A stretch of DNA of 64,000 bases from Mycolicibacterium litorale (GTDB taxonomy: Bacteria > Actinomycetota > Actinomycetes > Mycobacteriales > Mycobacteriaceae), in contig NZ_AP023287.1 in NCBI RefSeq assembly GCF_014218295.1, forward strand, positions 4,712,001 to 4,776,000, written 5' to 3'. Numbering within the stretch: position 1 is the first letter of the stretch; each line of letters starts with the position of its first letter. Shown in pieces: positions 26,336-35,642 of the stretch. Under the pieces are notes generated by a model. That model saw only the letters and a list, made by a program, of their open reading frames with translations. It was not told where the DNA came from and searched no databases. Made by a program: the position numbers and the translations under genes.

Positions 26336-27232
26336 CTACTCCTCTTCGCTCGACTCCACGTGCGGCACTCCGAGACCGTCCGCGAGGTTCTGAAGTGCGA
26401 TCCGCGCCAGCGGCAGGTCCACGTCGAGTTCCTGCCCGAGCGCCAGCGCGAGTCCCAGGTCCTTCTCCCCCAGGCCGCGGGCGTGCAGGAACGACTCGTA
26501 GAGAAAGTTGTCGTGGTCCAGCGGCCTCATGTTCTCGCGCACCATGATCGCGCCGGGTCCACTGGTCAGCGCGTCGGTGTGGCGGACCACGCGGCCCAGC
26601 GCCTGCAGGTCGAGACCGGCCTGCTCCGCCAGCGCCATCGCCTCGCAGGCGGCGGCATACGAGGTGAACGTCAACATGTTGCGGGCCAGCTTCATTCGTG
26701 TTCCGGCTCCCGGCGGTCCGGCGTGCACGACCATCGACGCCCACTGTTTGAACGCCGGTTTGATCCGCTCGTACACCTCACGCGGGGCGCCCACCATCGT
26801 CGCGAGTTCACCCCTCTCGGCGGCCGCACCGCCACCGCTGACCGGTGCGTCGATGACGTGGATCCCCGTCGGCGCGAGCTCTTCGGCCAGGGCCACGGCG
26901 GTGTCCGGGCTGATCGTCGAGTGGATGGCGATGACGGTGCCCGGCTTGGCCGTGGGCGTGAGGTCGCCGACGACGCTGCGCACCTGATCGTCGTTGAGCA
27001 CGGTGATGCTGATGATGTCGGCGGCCGCGACCTCGGCGACGCTGCCGGCGGCCGTCGCTCCGGCTTCGGTCAGCGGCGTCATCGCGTCGGCGCGGACGTC
27101 GAACACGATCAGGCCACCCGGCCAGCCCGTCAGCCGCCTGGCCATCGGCGCGCCCATGTTGCCCAGGCCGATGTAGCCGTACTTCAGCCGTTCAGTGCCG
27201 GTCTGCCCCTCGGGTGAGCGCTCGTCGGTCAT
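26336..27232 (-). CDS. NAD(P)-dependent 3-hydroxyisobutyrate dehydrogenase-family oxidoreductase (Rv0770-like)
   Basis: Beta-hydroxyacid dehydrogenase of 298 residues. The Rossmann motif is YGYIGLGNMGAPMARRL; the substrate-binding loop is DAPVSGGGAAAERGELATMVG; the catalytic Lys lies in MKLARNMLTFTSYAA. The ATG at 27232 overlaps the upstream SDR stop (ATGA). It shares an operon with SDR, aldehyde dehydrogenase and CMD-type genes, consistent with stepwise oxidation of an unknown alcohol or acid. Confidence 0.9.
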   Translation of the reverse strand: MTDERSPEGQTGTERLKYGYIGLGNMGAPMARRLTGWPGGLIVFDVRADAMTPLTEAGATAAGSVAEVAAADIISITVLNDDQVRSVVGDLTPTAKPGTVIAIHSTISPDTAVALAEELAPTGIHVIDAPVSGGGAAAERGELATMVGAPREVYERIKPAFKQWASMVVHAGPPGAGTRMKLARNMLTFTSYAAACEAMALAEQAGLDLQALGRVVRHTDALTSGPGAIMVRENMRPLDHDNFLYESFLHARGLGEKDLGLALALGQELDVDLPLARIALQNLADGLGVPHVESSEEE

Positions 27233-27993
27233 GATCGGATGATCTGTCCGCCGTCGACGTTGAAGATCTGGCCGGTGATCCACTTGGCCTGATCCGACAG
27301 CAGGAAAAGGCACATCCCGACCAGGTCCTCGGGCTGACCCATCCGCGACAGCGGGATGCCCTTGACGATGTCGGCGACCATCTCCTGCGGGGTGGTGGTG
27401 CGGTTGGCCTCGGTGTCGATGGGTCCGGGCGCGATCGCGTTGACGCGGATGTTCTGCCCGCCGAGTTCGGTGGCCAGCTGCTGGGTGAGCCCGTTGACGC
27501 CCACCTTGGCCAGCCCGTAGAAGTTGGAGTACAGCCACGCGGCGGTGGACGATTGGTTGACGATCGCCCCGCCTCCGCGTTTGGCCATCTTGCGGTAGAC
27601 CGCCCGGGTGCACACCAGCGCACCGTCGAGGTTCACGCTCATGAACTTCTTGTAGTAGTCCCAGTCGACGGTGATGAGGAAGTCGAGCTTCATCCCGCCG
27701 AAGATGGCGGCGTTGTTGACCAGGTAGTCGATCCCACCGAACTCCGAGAGGGTCTGCGCCGCCATCTCTTTCGCGGACTCCGGATCGGAGACGTCCACCC
27801 GCACGGCCAGCGCGTTGCCGCCCTCACCCACGATGGCGTCGGCCACCTTCTGGGCACCCTCGAGGTTGATGTCGGCCACCACGACGGCGGCGCCCTCGCG
27901 GGCCAGCGCCTCGGCGTACGCCTGACCGATACCGCCGCCCGCGCCTGTGACGATGCCGACCTTGTCCTTGAAGTCGTCGCCGTAGTTGACCAT
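27229..27993 (-). CDS. SDR-family dehydrogenase (Rv0769-like)
   Basis: Short-chain dehydrogenase of 254 residues. The cofactor motif is GIVTGAGGGIGQAYAEALAR; NNAAIFGG follows. The Tyr-Lys of the active site lies in NFYGLAKVGVNGLTQQLATE, with Ser at NQSST, all present. The Asp in VVADINLEG suggests NAD(H). It is between the aldehyde dehydrogenase (9-base gap) and HIBADH-like genes. Confidence 0.92.
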   Translation of the reverse strand: MVNYGDDFKDKVGIVTGAGGGIGQAYAEALAREGAAVVVADINLEGAQKVADAIVGEGGNALAVRVDVSDPESAKEMAAQTLSEFGGIDYLVNNAAIFGGMKLDFLITVDWDYYKKFMSVNLDGALVCTRAVYRKMAKRGGGAIVNQSSTAAWLYSNFYGLAKVGVNGLTQQLATELGGQNIRVNAIAPGPIDTEANRTTTPQEMVADIVKGIPLSRMGQPEDLVGMCLFLLSDQAKWITGQIFNVDGGQIIRS

Positions 27994-28002
27994 CGAAGCT
28001 CC

Positions 28003-29472
28003 TCAGTTCGCCGCTGTCGCAATCAGTTTGATCTCGGTGTACTCCTCGAACCCGGCGACGCCCATCTCTCGGCCGATGCCGGACTGCTTGTAGCCGCCGA
28101 ACGGTGCGTCCGCGGAGTACCAGATGCCGCCGTTGACGTTGACGGTCCCGACCCGCATCCGGGCGGCGACCGCCTGCGCGCGCTCGTCGTCGCCGCTGAA
28201 CACCGTCCCGCTCAACCCGTAGGGCGAATCGTTGGCAATGCGCACCGCGTCGTCGTCGCCGTCGTGGGCGATCACCGTCAGAACCGGGCCGAAGATCTCC
28301 TCGCGCGCCACCCGGGCGGTGTTGTCCAGGCCGGCGATCACGGTCGGCTCGATGAAGAACCCGGTGTCACGGTCCGCCGGACGCCCTCCGCCGCAGGCGA
28401 ATCGACCGCCCTCCTGCAGGGCGAGGTCCAGATAGCCCTGCACCCGGTCGCGCTGGCGCGCCGAGATCACCGGTCCGCACACCGTGCGCTTGCTGGTCGG
28501 ATCGCCCGGTGTGAGGGATCCCATCGTCGCGGCCGCCGCCTCGACGGCTTCGTCGTAGCGGTCCCGCGGCACCACCAGACGGGTGGTGATGGCGCAACCC
28601 TGCCCGGCGTGCATGGCGGCGGTGAACGCCGACATCGCGCAGGCTCCGGCCAGGTCGGCGTCGTCGAGCACCAGGAACGCCGATTTGCCGCCGAGTTCGA
28701 GGAACACCTTCTTGATCGTGGCGGCGGCGTCGGACATCACGGCGCGACCGGTCGCGGTCGACCCCGTGAACGACACCATGTCGACCCGCGGGTCCTGCGA
28801 CAGCAGCGCACCGACGGCGTGATCGCTGGAGGTGACGATGTTGATGACGCCGGGCGGGAAATCGGTGTGCTCGGCGATGATCTCGCCGACGGCGGCCGCG
28901 CACCACGGGGTGTCCGGCGCCGGCTTGAGGATCAGCGTGTTGCCGGCCGCCAGCGCGGGGCCCACCTTGGCGAGGTTGATCTGGTGCGGGAAGTTCCAAG
29001 GGGTGATCGCGCCGACGACACCGACCGCCTCGCGGGCCAGGGTGCGGCGGGTGGGGATGCCCTGTGGGGTGGCGTGCCCGAGATCGGTACGCCACTGGTA
29101 GGTCTCGGCGGTGTCCGCGCAGAAGCCGAGGTCGTCGATGGGGCCTTCGAGCTGCGCGCCCGACGTCAGCATCCGCGGCGCTCCCACCTCCGCGATGGTG
29201 ATGTCGCGCAGCTCCTCGACGTGTTCGCGCAGCGCGTCCTTGAGTTGGCGCAGGCAGCGCACCCGCAGGGCGGTGTCGGTGGACCAGTCGGTGTCGTCGA
29301 ACGCCGCCCGGGCCGCGGCGATGGCCGAGCCCATGTCGGCGGCGTCGGCGTCGGCCGCGACGCCGAGCACCTCCTCGGTGGCGGGGTTCACCGTGGGGAA
29401 CGTTCCCGCACTGCCCGCGACCAGCTTCCCGTCGATCAGCAGTCGGCTCTCGCCGTCGGCCAATATCGCCAT
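28003..29472 (-). CDS. aldA: Aldehyde dehydrogenase
   Basis: NAD(P)-dependent enzyme of 489 residues. It contains GAITPWNFPHQINLAKVGPAL, VSFTGSTATGRAVM, catalytic Glu in LELGGKSAFLV, nucleophile in AGQGCAITTRLVVP, and EEIFGPVLTVI. The ATG at 29472 follows GGAGTTCGG; the frame stays open 47 codons upstream. It is first in the operon aldA-SDR-HIBADH-CMD-unknown and divergent from the tetR/CYP123 operon, with two regulator sites in between. Counterpart of Rv0768 (recalled). Confidence 0.94.
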   Translation of the reverse strand: MAILADGESRLLIDGKLVAGSAGTFPTVNPATEEVLGVAADADAADMGSAIAAARAAFDDTDWSTDTALRVRCLRQLKDALREHVEELRDITIAEVGAPRMLTSGAQLEGPIDDLGFCADTAETYQWRTDLGHATPQGIPTRRTLAREAVGVVGAITPWNFPHQINLAKVGPALAAGNTLILKPAPDTPWCAAAVGEIIAEHTDFPPGVINIVTSSDHAVGALLSQDPRVDMVSFTGSTATGRAVMSDAAATIKKVFLELGGKSAFLVLDDADLAGACAMSAFTAAMHAGQGCAITTRLVVPRDRYDEAVEAAAATMGSLTPGDPTSKRTVCGPVISARQRDRVQGYLDLALQEGGRFACGGGRPADRDTGFFIEPTVIAGLDNTARVAREEIFGPVLTVIAHDGDDDAVRIANDSPYGLSGTVFSGDDERAQAVAARMRVGTVNVNGGIWYSADAPFGGYKQSGIGREMGVAGFEEYTEIKLIATAAN

Positions 29473-29494
29473 CCGAACTCCACTTCCGCATCGC

Positions 29495-29508
29495 TGGACA
29501 ACTGTCCG
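29495..29508. promoter_or_regulatory. Operator half-perfect site TGGACA-AC-TGTCCG
   Basis: TGGACA (29495-29500) and TGTCCG (29503-29508) form an inverted repeat with one mismatch at the edge. It lies 23 bases upstream of aldA and repeats the motif found at 29607. The spacing suits repression of aldA by the TetR protein encoded on the other side. Confidence 0.6.
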
Positions 29509-29601
29509 GGTCGGTTTCTCCGAACCATAGACGCCAATCTGCCGAGGTGGCAAGGACTCAGCGCGGGAAATCGGTGCTTGCCACCCACCCACCCGTTCAG
29601 A

Positions 29602-29607
29602 TAACTT
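29602..29607 (+). promoter_or_regulatory. -10 element of leaderless tetR
   Basis: TAACTT six bases before the GTG at 29614; it abuts the operator at 29607-29620. Confidence 0.5.
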
Positions 29608-29620
29608 GGACACGTGTCCA
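29607..29620. promoter_or_regulatory. Operator, perfect palindrome TGGACACGTGTCCA
   Basis: A 14-base perfect palindrome that covers the start codon of the tetR gene and the end of its -10. A bound repressor would block initiation. A second copy stands in front of the divergent aldA gene. Confidence 0.66.
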
Positions 29621-30198
29621 GCGAAGCAGTGGCCGCGCTCACCGAGACGCCGCGCAACCGCCGGCAGGAGGAGACCTTCCGCAAGGTGTTGTCCGCCGGG
29701 GTTGAGATGCTGCGCGAATCGTCGTACGCCGACCTCACGGTCCGGGCGGTCGCCGCACGCGCGAAAGTGGCTCCGGCGACCGCGTACACGTACTTCTCGT
29801 CAAAGAACCACCTGATCGCCGAGGTGTACCTCGACCTCATCCGCCAGGTGCCCTACTTCACCGACGTCAACGACAGCATGTCGACGCGGGTCGACAAGGC
29901 CCTGCGCAGCATGACGCTGATGCTCGCCGACGAACCCGAGGTCGCGGCGGCCTGTACCACCGCGCTGCTGAGCAACAGCGACGCCGCCGTCCGCGCGGCG
30001 CGGGACCGGATCGGCGCGGAGATCCACAAGCGCATCACTTCGGCCATCGGGCCGGGCGCCGATCCCCGCAAGGTGTCGGCGCTGGAGATGACGTTCTTCG
30101 GCGCGCTGGTCAACGCGGGCAGCGGTGCCTTCAGCTATCACCAGATCGCCGACCGACTGTCGTACGTCGTCGGCCTCATCCTCGGAGACGACCAGTGA
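29614..30198 (+). CDS. TetR-family regulator (Rv0767c-like)
   Basis: Repressor of 194 residues. The helix-turn-helix at about residues 40-70 reads LTVRAVAARAKVAPATAYTYFSSKNHLIAEVY. The ligand domain (80-190) ends in FGALVNAGSGAFSYHQIADRLS. The GTG at 29614 has a -10 six bases upstream (leaderless). The P450 gene starts in an overlapping GTGA, so regulator and CYP123 share one mRNA. It likely binds the two TGGACAnnTGTCCA sites and controls both divergent operons. Confidence 0.91.
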   Translation: MSSEAVAALTETPRNRRQEETFRKVLSAGVEMLRESSYADLTVRAVAARAKVAPATAYTYFSSKNHLIAEVYLDLIRQVPYFTDVNDSMSTRVDKALRSMTLMLADEPEVAAACTTALLSNSDAAVRAARDRIGAEIHKRITSAIGPGADPRKVSALEMTFFGALVNAGSGAFSYHQIADRLSYVVGLILGDDQ

Positions 30199-31403
30199 CC
30201 CTGACCAGTGACGTCGTACTCGACCCGTACGACTACGACTTCCACGAAGACCCGTACCCGTACTACAAACGCCTGCGCGACGAGGCCCCGCTGTACCGCA
30301 ACGAGGAGCTGGGGTTCTGGGCGCTGTCGCGTCATGCCGATGTGCTGCAAGGGTTCCGCAACAGCACGACGCTGTCGAACAAGTTCGGCGTCTCCCTGGA
30401 TCCGGTGTCACGCGGACCGCACGCGTCGAAGACCATGTCGTTCCTGGCCATGGACGATCCGGCGCATCTGCGGCTGCGCACGCTGGTCTCCAAGGGTTTC
30501 ACGCCACGGCGCATCCGCGAGCTCGAGCCGAGGGTCACCGAGCTGACGCTCAAACACCTCGACACCATGCTCGAGAAGGCGAGCGACGGAACCGTCGACT
30601 ACGTCGCCGAATTCGCCGGCAAGCTGCCGATGGACGTCATCTCGGAGCTGATGGGCGTGCCGGAGGCCGACCGCGGCCGCATCCGCGCACTGGCCGACGG
30701 CGTGATGCACCGGGAGGACGGCGTCAACGACGTGCCGGCCGAAGCGATCGAGGCGTCACTCAACCTGATCGTCTACTACCAGGAAATGGTCGCCGAACGC
30801 CGTAAGACGCTCACCGACGACCTCACCTCGGCCCTGCTCGAAGCCGAGATCGACGGGGACCGGCTCACCGACGAAGAGGTGCTCGGCTTCATGTTCCTGA
30901 TGGTCATCGCGGGCAACGAGACGACCACCAAACTGCTTGCCAATGCGGCGTTCTGGGGTCACAAGAACCCCGACCAGCTCACGCAGGTCTACGAGGACAC
31001 GGCCAAGGTCCCGCTGTGGGTGGAAGAGACGCTGCGCTACGACACCTCCAGCCAGATTCTCGCCCGCACCGTCGTGGGCGAACTGACCCTCTACGACACC
31101 CCCATCCCCGACGGTGACGTGCTGCTCCTGCTGCCCGGGTCGGCCCACCGCGACGAACGCGTCTTCGACGATCCGGACGCCTACGTGATCGGCCGCGACA
31201 TCGGGTCGAAGCTGATGAGTTTCGGCAGCGGTGCCCACTTCTGCCTCGGCGCCCACCTGGCGCGCATGGAAGCGCGGGTGGCGCTCACCGAATTGTTCAG
31301 ACGGATCCGCGGATACGAGGTCGACGAGGCCAACGCCGTCCGCGTGCACTCCAGCAATGTCCGTGGCTTCGCCCACCTTCCGATACACGTGGAGACTCGC
31401 TGA
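30195..31403 (+). CDS. cyp123: Cytochrome P450, CYP123 family
   Basis: P450 of 402 residues: YDYDFHEDPYPYYKRLRDEAPLYRNEE at the start, VIAGNETTTKLLANAAFW in the I-helix, ETLRYDTSSQILAR, and SFGSGAHFCLGAHLARMEAR with heme Cys350, ending VHSSNVRGFAHLPIHVE. GTG start overlaps the tetR stop. It lies upstream of an SDR, CYP51 and ferredoxin in one operon, as in Rv0767c-Rv0763c (recalled). The ferredoxin is the likely electron donor. The substrate is unknown. Confidence 0.93.
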   Translation: MTLTSDVVLDPYDYDFHEDPYPYYKRLRDEAPLYRNEELGFWALSRHADVLQGFRNSTTLSNKFGVSLDPVSRGPHASKTMSFLAMDDPAHLRLRTLVSKGFTPRRIRELEPRVTELTLKHLDTMLEKASDGTVDYVAEFAGKLPMDVISELMGVPEADRGRIRALADGVMHREDGVNDVPAEAIEASLNLIVYYQEMVAERRKTLTDDLTSALLEAEIDGDRLTDEEVLGFMFLMVIAGNETTTKLLANAAFWGHKNPDQLTQVYEDTAKVPLWVEETLRYDTSSQILARTVVGELTLYDTPIPDGDVLLLLPGSAHRDERVFDDPDAYVIGRDIGSKLMSFGSGAHFCLGAHLARMEARVALTELFRRIRGYEVDEANAVRVHSSNVRGFAHLPIHVETR

Positions 31404-31415
31404 AAGGCTCGCTGC

Positions 31416-32243
31416 ATGCCTCGATTTGACCCCCTGCCTGACCGGAGGCCGGCATTAGTCGCCGGCGCATCGTCCGGGATCGGCGCCGCGACCGCGGTGG
31501 AACTCGCCGCACACGGCTTCCCGGTGGCGCTCGGCGCGCGCCGCGTCGAGAAATGCCAGGAGCTGGTCGACCGGATCCGCGCCGATGGCGGTGAGGCCAT
31601 CGCCGTGCACCTCGACGTCACCGACCCCGATTCGGTGAAGGGCTGCGTCGAGCAGACGACGTCCGAACTCGGCGACATCGAGGTGTTGGTGGCCGGGGCG
31701 GGCGACACGTACTTCGGAAAGCTGGCCGACATCAGCACCGAGCAGTTCGAATCGCAGGTGCAGATCCATCTCATCGGTGCCAATCGGGTGGCCACGGCGG
31801 TGCTGCCCGGCATGATCGAGCGCCAGCGCGGCGACCTCATCTTCGTCGGTTCCGATGTCGCGTTGCGGCAGCGTCCGCACATGGGCGCCTACGGGGCGGC
31901 CAAGGCCGCGCTCGTCGCGATGGTCACCAACTATCAGATGGAACTCGAAGGCACCGGGGTCCGCGCGTCGATCGTGCACCCCGGACCGACGAAGACGTCG
32001 ATGGGCTGGAGCCTGCCCGCCGAGCTGATCGGGCCGGCACTCGAGGACTGGGCCAAGTGGGGTCAGGCCCGTCACGATTACTTCCTGCGCGCCGCGGATC
32101 TGGCCCGGGCCATCACGTTCGTCGCCGAGACGCCCCGTGGCGGCTTCATCGCGAACATGGAACTGCAGCCGGAGGCGCCCCTGGCGAGCGCCCCGAAAAA
32201 CCGCCAGCAGCTCAAGCTCGACGAGGGGAACCTGAACTCATGA
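31416..32243 (+). CDS. SDR-family oxidoreductase (Rv0765c-like)
   Basis: Short-chain dehydrogenase of 275 residues. The N-terminal cofactor motif is VAGASSGIGAATAVELAAHG with ARRVEK, suggesting NADP(H). The active site is in GSDVALRQRPHMGAYGAAKAALVAM (Tyr and Lys present). The C-terminal ~40 residues (MELQPEAPLASAPKNRQQL) are an extension. It sits between cyp123 (12-base gap) and cyp51 (ATGA overlap), so probably acts with the P450s on one substrate. Confidence 0.9.
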   Translation: MPRFDPLPDRRPALVAGASSGIGAATAVELAAHGFPVALGARRVEKCQELVDRIRADGGEAIAVHLDVTDPDSVKGCVEQTTSELGDIEVLVAGAGDTYFGKLADISTEQFESQVQIHLIGANRVATAVLPGMIERQRGDLIFVGSDVALRQRPHMGAYGAAKAALVAMVTNYQMELEGTGVRASIVHPGPTKTSMGWSLPAELIGPALEDWAKWGQARHDYFLRAADLARAITFVAETPRGGFIANMELQPEAPLASAPKNRQQLKLDEGNLNS

Positions 32244-33595
32244 CCACCGCAGTTGTGCCCCGGGTCTCGGGCGGCGAAGAGGAGCACGGCCACCTCGAGG
32301 AGTTCCGCACCGACCCGATCGGGCTGATGAAGCGGATCCGCGAGGAGTGCGGTGACGTCGGCTGGTTCCAGCTGGTGGACAAGCACGTCATCCTGCTGTC
32401 CGGGGCGGAGGCCAACGAGTTCTTCTTCCGGTCCTCCGACGAGGATCTCGACCAGGCCGAGGCCTACCCGTTCATGACGCCGATCTTCGGCAAGGGTGTG
32501 GTGTTCGACGCCAGCCCCGAGCGGCGCAAGGAGATGCTGCACAACTCCGCGCTGCGCGGTGAGCACATGAAGAGCCACGCCGCCACCATCGAGGGCGAGG
32601 TCAAGAAGATGATCGCCGGCTGGGGCGAGGAGGGCGAGATCGAACTGCTCGACTTCTTCGCCGAGCTGACGATCTACACCTCGACGGCCTGCCTGATCGG
32701 CCTGAAGTTCCGCGAGCAGCTCGACCACCGCTTCGCCGAGTACTACCACGAGCTGGAGCGCGGCACCGACCCGCTGTGCTACGTCGACCCGTACCTGCCG
32801 ATCGAGAGCTTCCAGCGCCGCGACGAGGCGCGCGTGAAACTCGTTGCGCTGGTGCAGGAGATCATGAACCAGCGGGTGGCCAACCCACCCGCCGACAAGG
32901 CCGACCGCGACATGCTCGACGTCCTGGTGTCGATCAAGGACGAGGACGGCAATCCCCGGTTCTCCGCCGACGAGGTCACCGGGATGTTCATCTCACTGAT
33001 GTTCGCCGGTCACCACACCAGCTCCGGCACGTCGTCGTGGACGCTGATCGAGCTGATCCGCCACCCCGAGGTGTACGCCGAGGTGCAGAAGGAACTCGAC
33101 GAGCTCTACGCCGACGGCCAGGAGGTGAGCTTTCACGCGCTGCGGCAGATCCCGTTGCTGGACAACGTCGTCAAGGAGACACTGCGGCTGCATCCTCCTC
33201 TCATCATCCTGATGCGCGTCGCGCAGGGTGAGTTCGAGGTCGCCGGGTTCCCGATCCACAAGGGAGATTTCGTCGCCGCCTCCCCCGCGATCAGCAACCG
33301 GATCCCCGAGGACTTCCCCGACCCGGACGCGTTCAAGCCGGACCGGTATGACAAACCCGAACAGGCCGACGTCGTGAACCGGTGGACGTGGATCCCGTTC
33401 GGCGCCGGCAGGCACCGGTGCGTCGGCGCGGCGTTCGCCACGATGCAGATCAAGGCGATCTTCTCGGTTCTGCTGCGCGAGTACGAGTTCGAGATGGCCC
33501 AACCACCCGAGACGTATCGCAACGACCACTCGAAGATGGTGGTGCAGTTGGAGCGTCCGGCCAAGGTCCGCTACCGCAGGCGCGCGAAGGCCTGA
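32240..33595 (+). CDS. cyp51: CYP51, sterol 14-alpha-demethylase
   Basis: P450 of 451 residues, the same length as M. tuberculosis CYP51B1, with heme Cys394 in FGAGRHRCVGAAFATMQIK. Family-specific parts are YPFMTPIFGKGVVFDA in the B' helix region, MFAGHHTSSGTSSW in the I-helix and KETLRLHPPL. The ATG overlaps the SDR stop. It is followed three bases later by its ferredoxin. Mycobacteria make no ergosterol, so its native substrate is unsettled. Confidence 0.97.
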   Translation: MTTAVVPRVSGGEEEHGHLEEFRTDPIGLMKRIREECGDVGWFQLVDKHVILLSGAEANEFFFRSSDEDLDQAEAYPFMTPIFGKGVVFDASPERRKEMLHNSALRGEHMKSHAATIEGEVKKMIAGWGEEGEIELLDFFAELTIYTSTACLIGLKFREQLDHRFAEYYHELERGTDPLCYVDPYLPIESFQRRDEARVKLVALVQEIMNQRVANPPADKADRDMLDVLVSIKDEDGNPRFSADEVTGMFISLMFAGHHTSSGTSSWTLIELIRHPEVYAEVQKELDELYADGQEVSFHALRQIPLLDNVVKETLRLHPPLIILMRVAQGEFEVAGFPIHKGDFVAASPAISNRIPEDFPDPDAFKPDRYDKPEQADVVNRWTWIPFGAGRHRCVGAAFATMQIKAIFSVLLREYEFEMAQPPETYRNDHSKMVVQLERPAKVRYRRRAKA

Positions 33596-33811
<216 letters not shown>

Positions 33812-33870
33812 GCGAGCAACAAGCGAAGGTGAGAAGGCCGACCATCAAATCCGGAGAAGGAGAACTGACA

Positions 33871-34410
33871 GTGGCCTCACGTGAAGAACTGGAGAGCTGG
33901 GTCGAGCGCTGGCTACAGGCCAACCAGGACGCCGAGAAGGCCGGCGACTGGAAACCGTTGGCCGACTTCTACACCGACGACGCCACCTACGGATGGAACA
34001 TCGGACCGAAGGAAGACGTCATGTGTGTCGGCAAGGACGAGATCCGCGACGTCGCTTTGGGCCTGGAGATGGAGGGCCTGGAGAACTGGAACTACGAGTA
34101 CCAGAAGGTCCTGATCGACGAGAAGCAGAACGAGATCGTCGGCTTCTGGAAGCAGATCGTCAACAAGTCGGACGGCACCCGCGACGAGATCTACGGCATC
34201 GGCGGGAGCTGGTTCCGGCTCGACGCCGACCTCAAGATCGAGTGGCAGCGCGACTTCTTCGACTTCGGCCACGTGGCGAAGGGGTACGCGAAGCTCATCG
34301 AGTCCGGCGATCTGAGCGCCGGCATGCAGAAGCGGATCGAACGCAGCCTGGCCGGGGAGAAGCTGCCCGGTTACTACCCGCTCGGCCAGGCTCCCGTACC
34401 GATCTGGTGA
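33871..34410 (+). CDS. NTF2-like (SnoaL-fold) protein, Rv0762c-like
   Basis: Protein of 179 residues with a nuclear-transport-factor-2 fold: ASREELESWVERWLQANQDAE, then DFYTDDATYGWNIGPKEDVMCVGKDEIRDVA, and GGSWFRLDADLKIEWQRDFFD. Such folds bind small hydrophobic ligands, but no catalytic residues are obvious. The GTG at 33871 follows GGAGAAGGAGAACTG with good spacing; the frame is open 35 codons upstream. It belongs to the CYP51 operon. Confidence 0.84.
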   Translation: MASREELESWVERWLQANQDAEKAGDWKPLADFYTDDATYGWNIGPKEDVMCVGKDEIRDVALGLEMEGLENWNYEYQKVLIDEKQNEIVGFWKQIVNKSDGTRDEIYGIGGSWFRLDADLKIEWQRDFFDFGHVAKGYAKLIESGDLSAGMQKRIERSLAGEKLPGYYPLGQAPVPIW

Positions 34411-34418
34411 CACCGCCA

Positions 34419-34442
34419 ACGGGTGTGTAGTTTGACACCCGT
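34419..34442. repeat. Perfect 8-bp inverted repeat before adhB
   Basis: ACGGGTGT (34419-34426) and ACACCCGT (34435-34442) around eight bases, just after the NTF2-like stop. It may be a terminator for the upstream genes or an operator for adhB; TTGACA is inside it. Confidence 0.5.
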
Positions 34443-34469
34443 CGAGAGATCCATTGAGACTTGCGTCAC

Positions 34470-34475
34470 TAGGCT
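34470..34475 (+). promoter_or_regulatory. Possible -10 of adhB
   Basis: TAGGCT, 36 bases before the adhB ATG. It fits TANNNT, and implies a ~30-base leader that carries the GAAGGAAAGCAGG binding site. No good -35 is visible. Confidence 0.4.
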
Positions 34476-34511
34476 GGTGGCCGAGACGTTCTCCGAAGGA
34501 AAGCAGGCGAG

Positions 34512-35639
34512 ATGAAGACCAAAGGCGCCCTCATCTGGGAGTTCAACAAACCGTGGTCGATCGAGGAGATCGAGATCGGTGACCCGGTCCAGGACGAGGT
34601 CAAGATCCGGATGGAAGCGTCGGGCATGTGCCACTCCGACCACCACCTGGTCACGGGCGGTATCCCGATGGCCGGGTTCCCGGTGCTCGGGGGGCACGAA
34701 GGCGCGGGCGTGGTCACCGAGGTGGGCCCCGGCGTGGAGGATCTCGCCCCCGGCGACCACGTCGTGCTGTCGTTCATCCCGTCCTGCGGCCGCTGCCCGT
34801 CGTGTCAGGCCGGGCTGCGCAACCTGTGCGATCTGGGTGCCGGCCTCCTCGGCGGCACCGCGGTGTCCGACGGCACCCACCGCATCCACGCCAAGGGTCA
34901 GCCGGTGTTCCCGATGACCCTGCTGGGCACGTTCAGCCCGTACATGGTCGTACACAAGAGCTCGGTGGTGAAGATCGATCCGTCGATCCCGTTCGAGGTC
35001 GCCTGCCTGGTCGGCTGCGGCGTCACCACGGGCTACGGCTCGGCGGTCCGCGCCGGTGACATCCGCCCCGGTGACGACGTCGCGGTGGTCGGTGTCGGCG
35101 GCGTCGGCATGTCGGCGCTGCAGGGCGCGGTGAACGCGGGCGCCCGCAACCTCTTCGTCATCGAACCGGTCGAGTGGAAGCGCGACGCGGCGCTGAAGTT
35201 CGGCGCCACCCACGCCTACCCGGACCTGGAATCCGCGTTCGCCGGCGTGGCCGAGGTGACGCAGGGACTCATGGCCAAGAAGGTCATCGTCACCGTGGGC
35301 GAACTGCACGGCAACGACGTCGACAACTACGTCAACCTGACGGCCAAGGGCGGCACCTGCGTGCTGACCGCCATCGGCAGCATGCTCGACACCCAGGTGA
35401 CGCTGAACCTCGCGATGCTGACCCTGTTGCAGAAGAACCTGCAGGGCACGATCTTCGGCGGCGGCAACCCGCACTTCGACATTCCGCAACTGCTGTCGAT
35501 GTACAAGGCGGGCAAGCTCAACCTGGACGACATGATCACCCGGCAGTACAAGCTGGAGCAGATCAACGAGGGCTACTCGGACATGTTGGAGGGCAAGAAC
35601 ATCCGCGGCGTCATCCGCTACACCGACGACGACCGGTAG
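34512..35639 (+). CDS. adhB: Zinc alcohol dehydrogenase (NDMA-dependent type), AdhB
   Basis: Medium-chain dehydrogenase of 375 residues. Catalytic zinc ligands are in SGMCHSDHHLV and GGHEGAGVV with a later Cys (LVGCGVTTGYG); structural zinc Cys are in SCGRCPSCQAGLRNLCD; the cofactor motif is VGVGGVGMSALQGA. Mycobacterial NDMA-type enzymes keep a bound NAD(H). The ATG at 34512 has GAAGGAAAGCAGG upstream. It lies between NTF2-like proteins, as Rv0761c does (recalled). The alcohol substrate is unknown. Confidence 0.93.
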   Translation: MKTKGALIWEFNKPWSIEEIEIGDPVQDEVKIRMEASGMCHSDHHLVTGGIPMAGFPVLGGHEGAGVVTEVGPGVEDLAPGDHVVLSFIPSCGRCPSCQAGLRNLCDLGAGLLGGTAVSDGTHRIHAKGQPVFPMTLLGTFSPYMVVHKSSVVKIDPSIPFEVACLVGCGVTTGYGSAVRAGDIRPGDDVAVVGVGGVGMSALQGAVNAGARNLFVIEPVEWKRDAALKFGATHAYPDLESAFAGVAEVTQGLMAKKVIVTVGELHGNDVDNYVNLTAKGGTCVLTAIGSMLDTQVTLNLAMLTLLQKNLQGTIFGGGNPHFDIPQLLSMYKAGKLNLDDMITRQYKLEQINEGYSDMLEGKNIRGVIRYTDDDR

Positions 35640-35642
35640 ACC

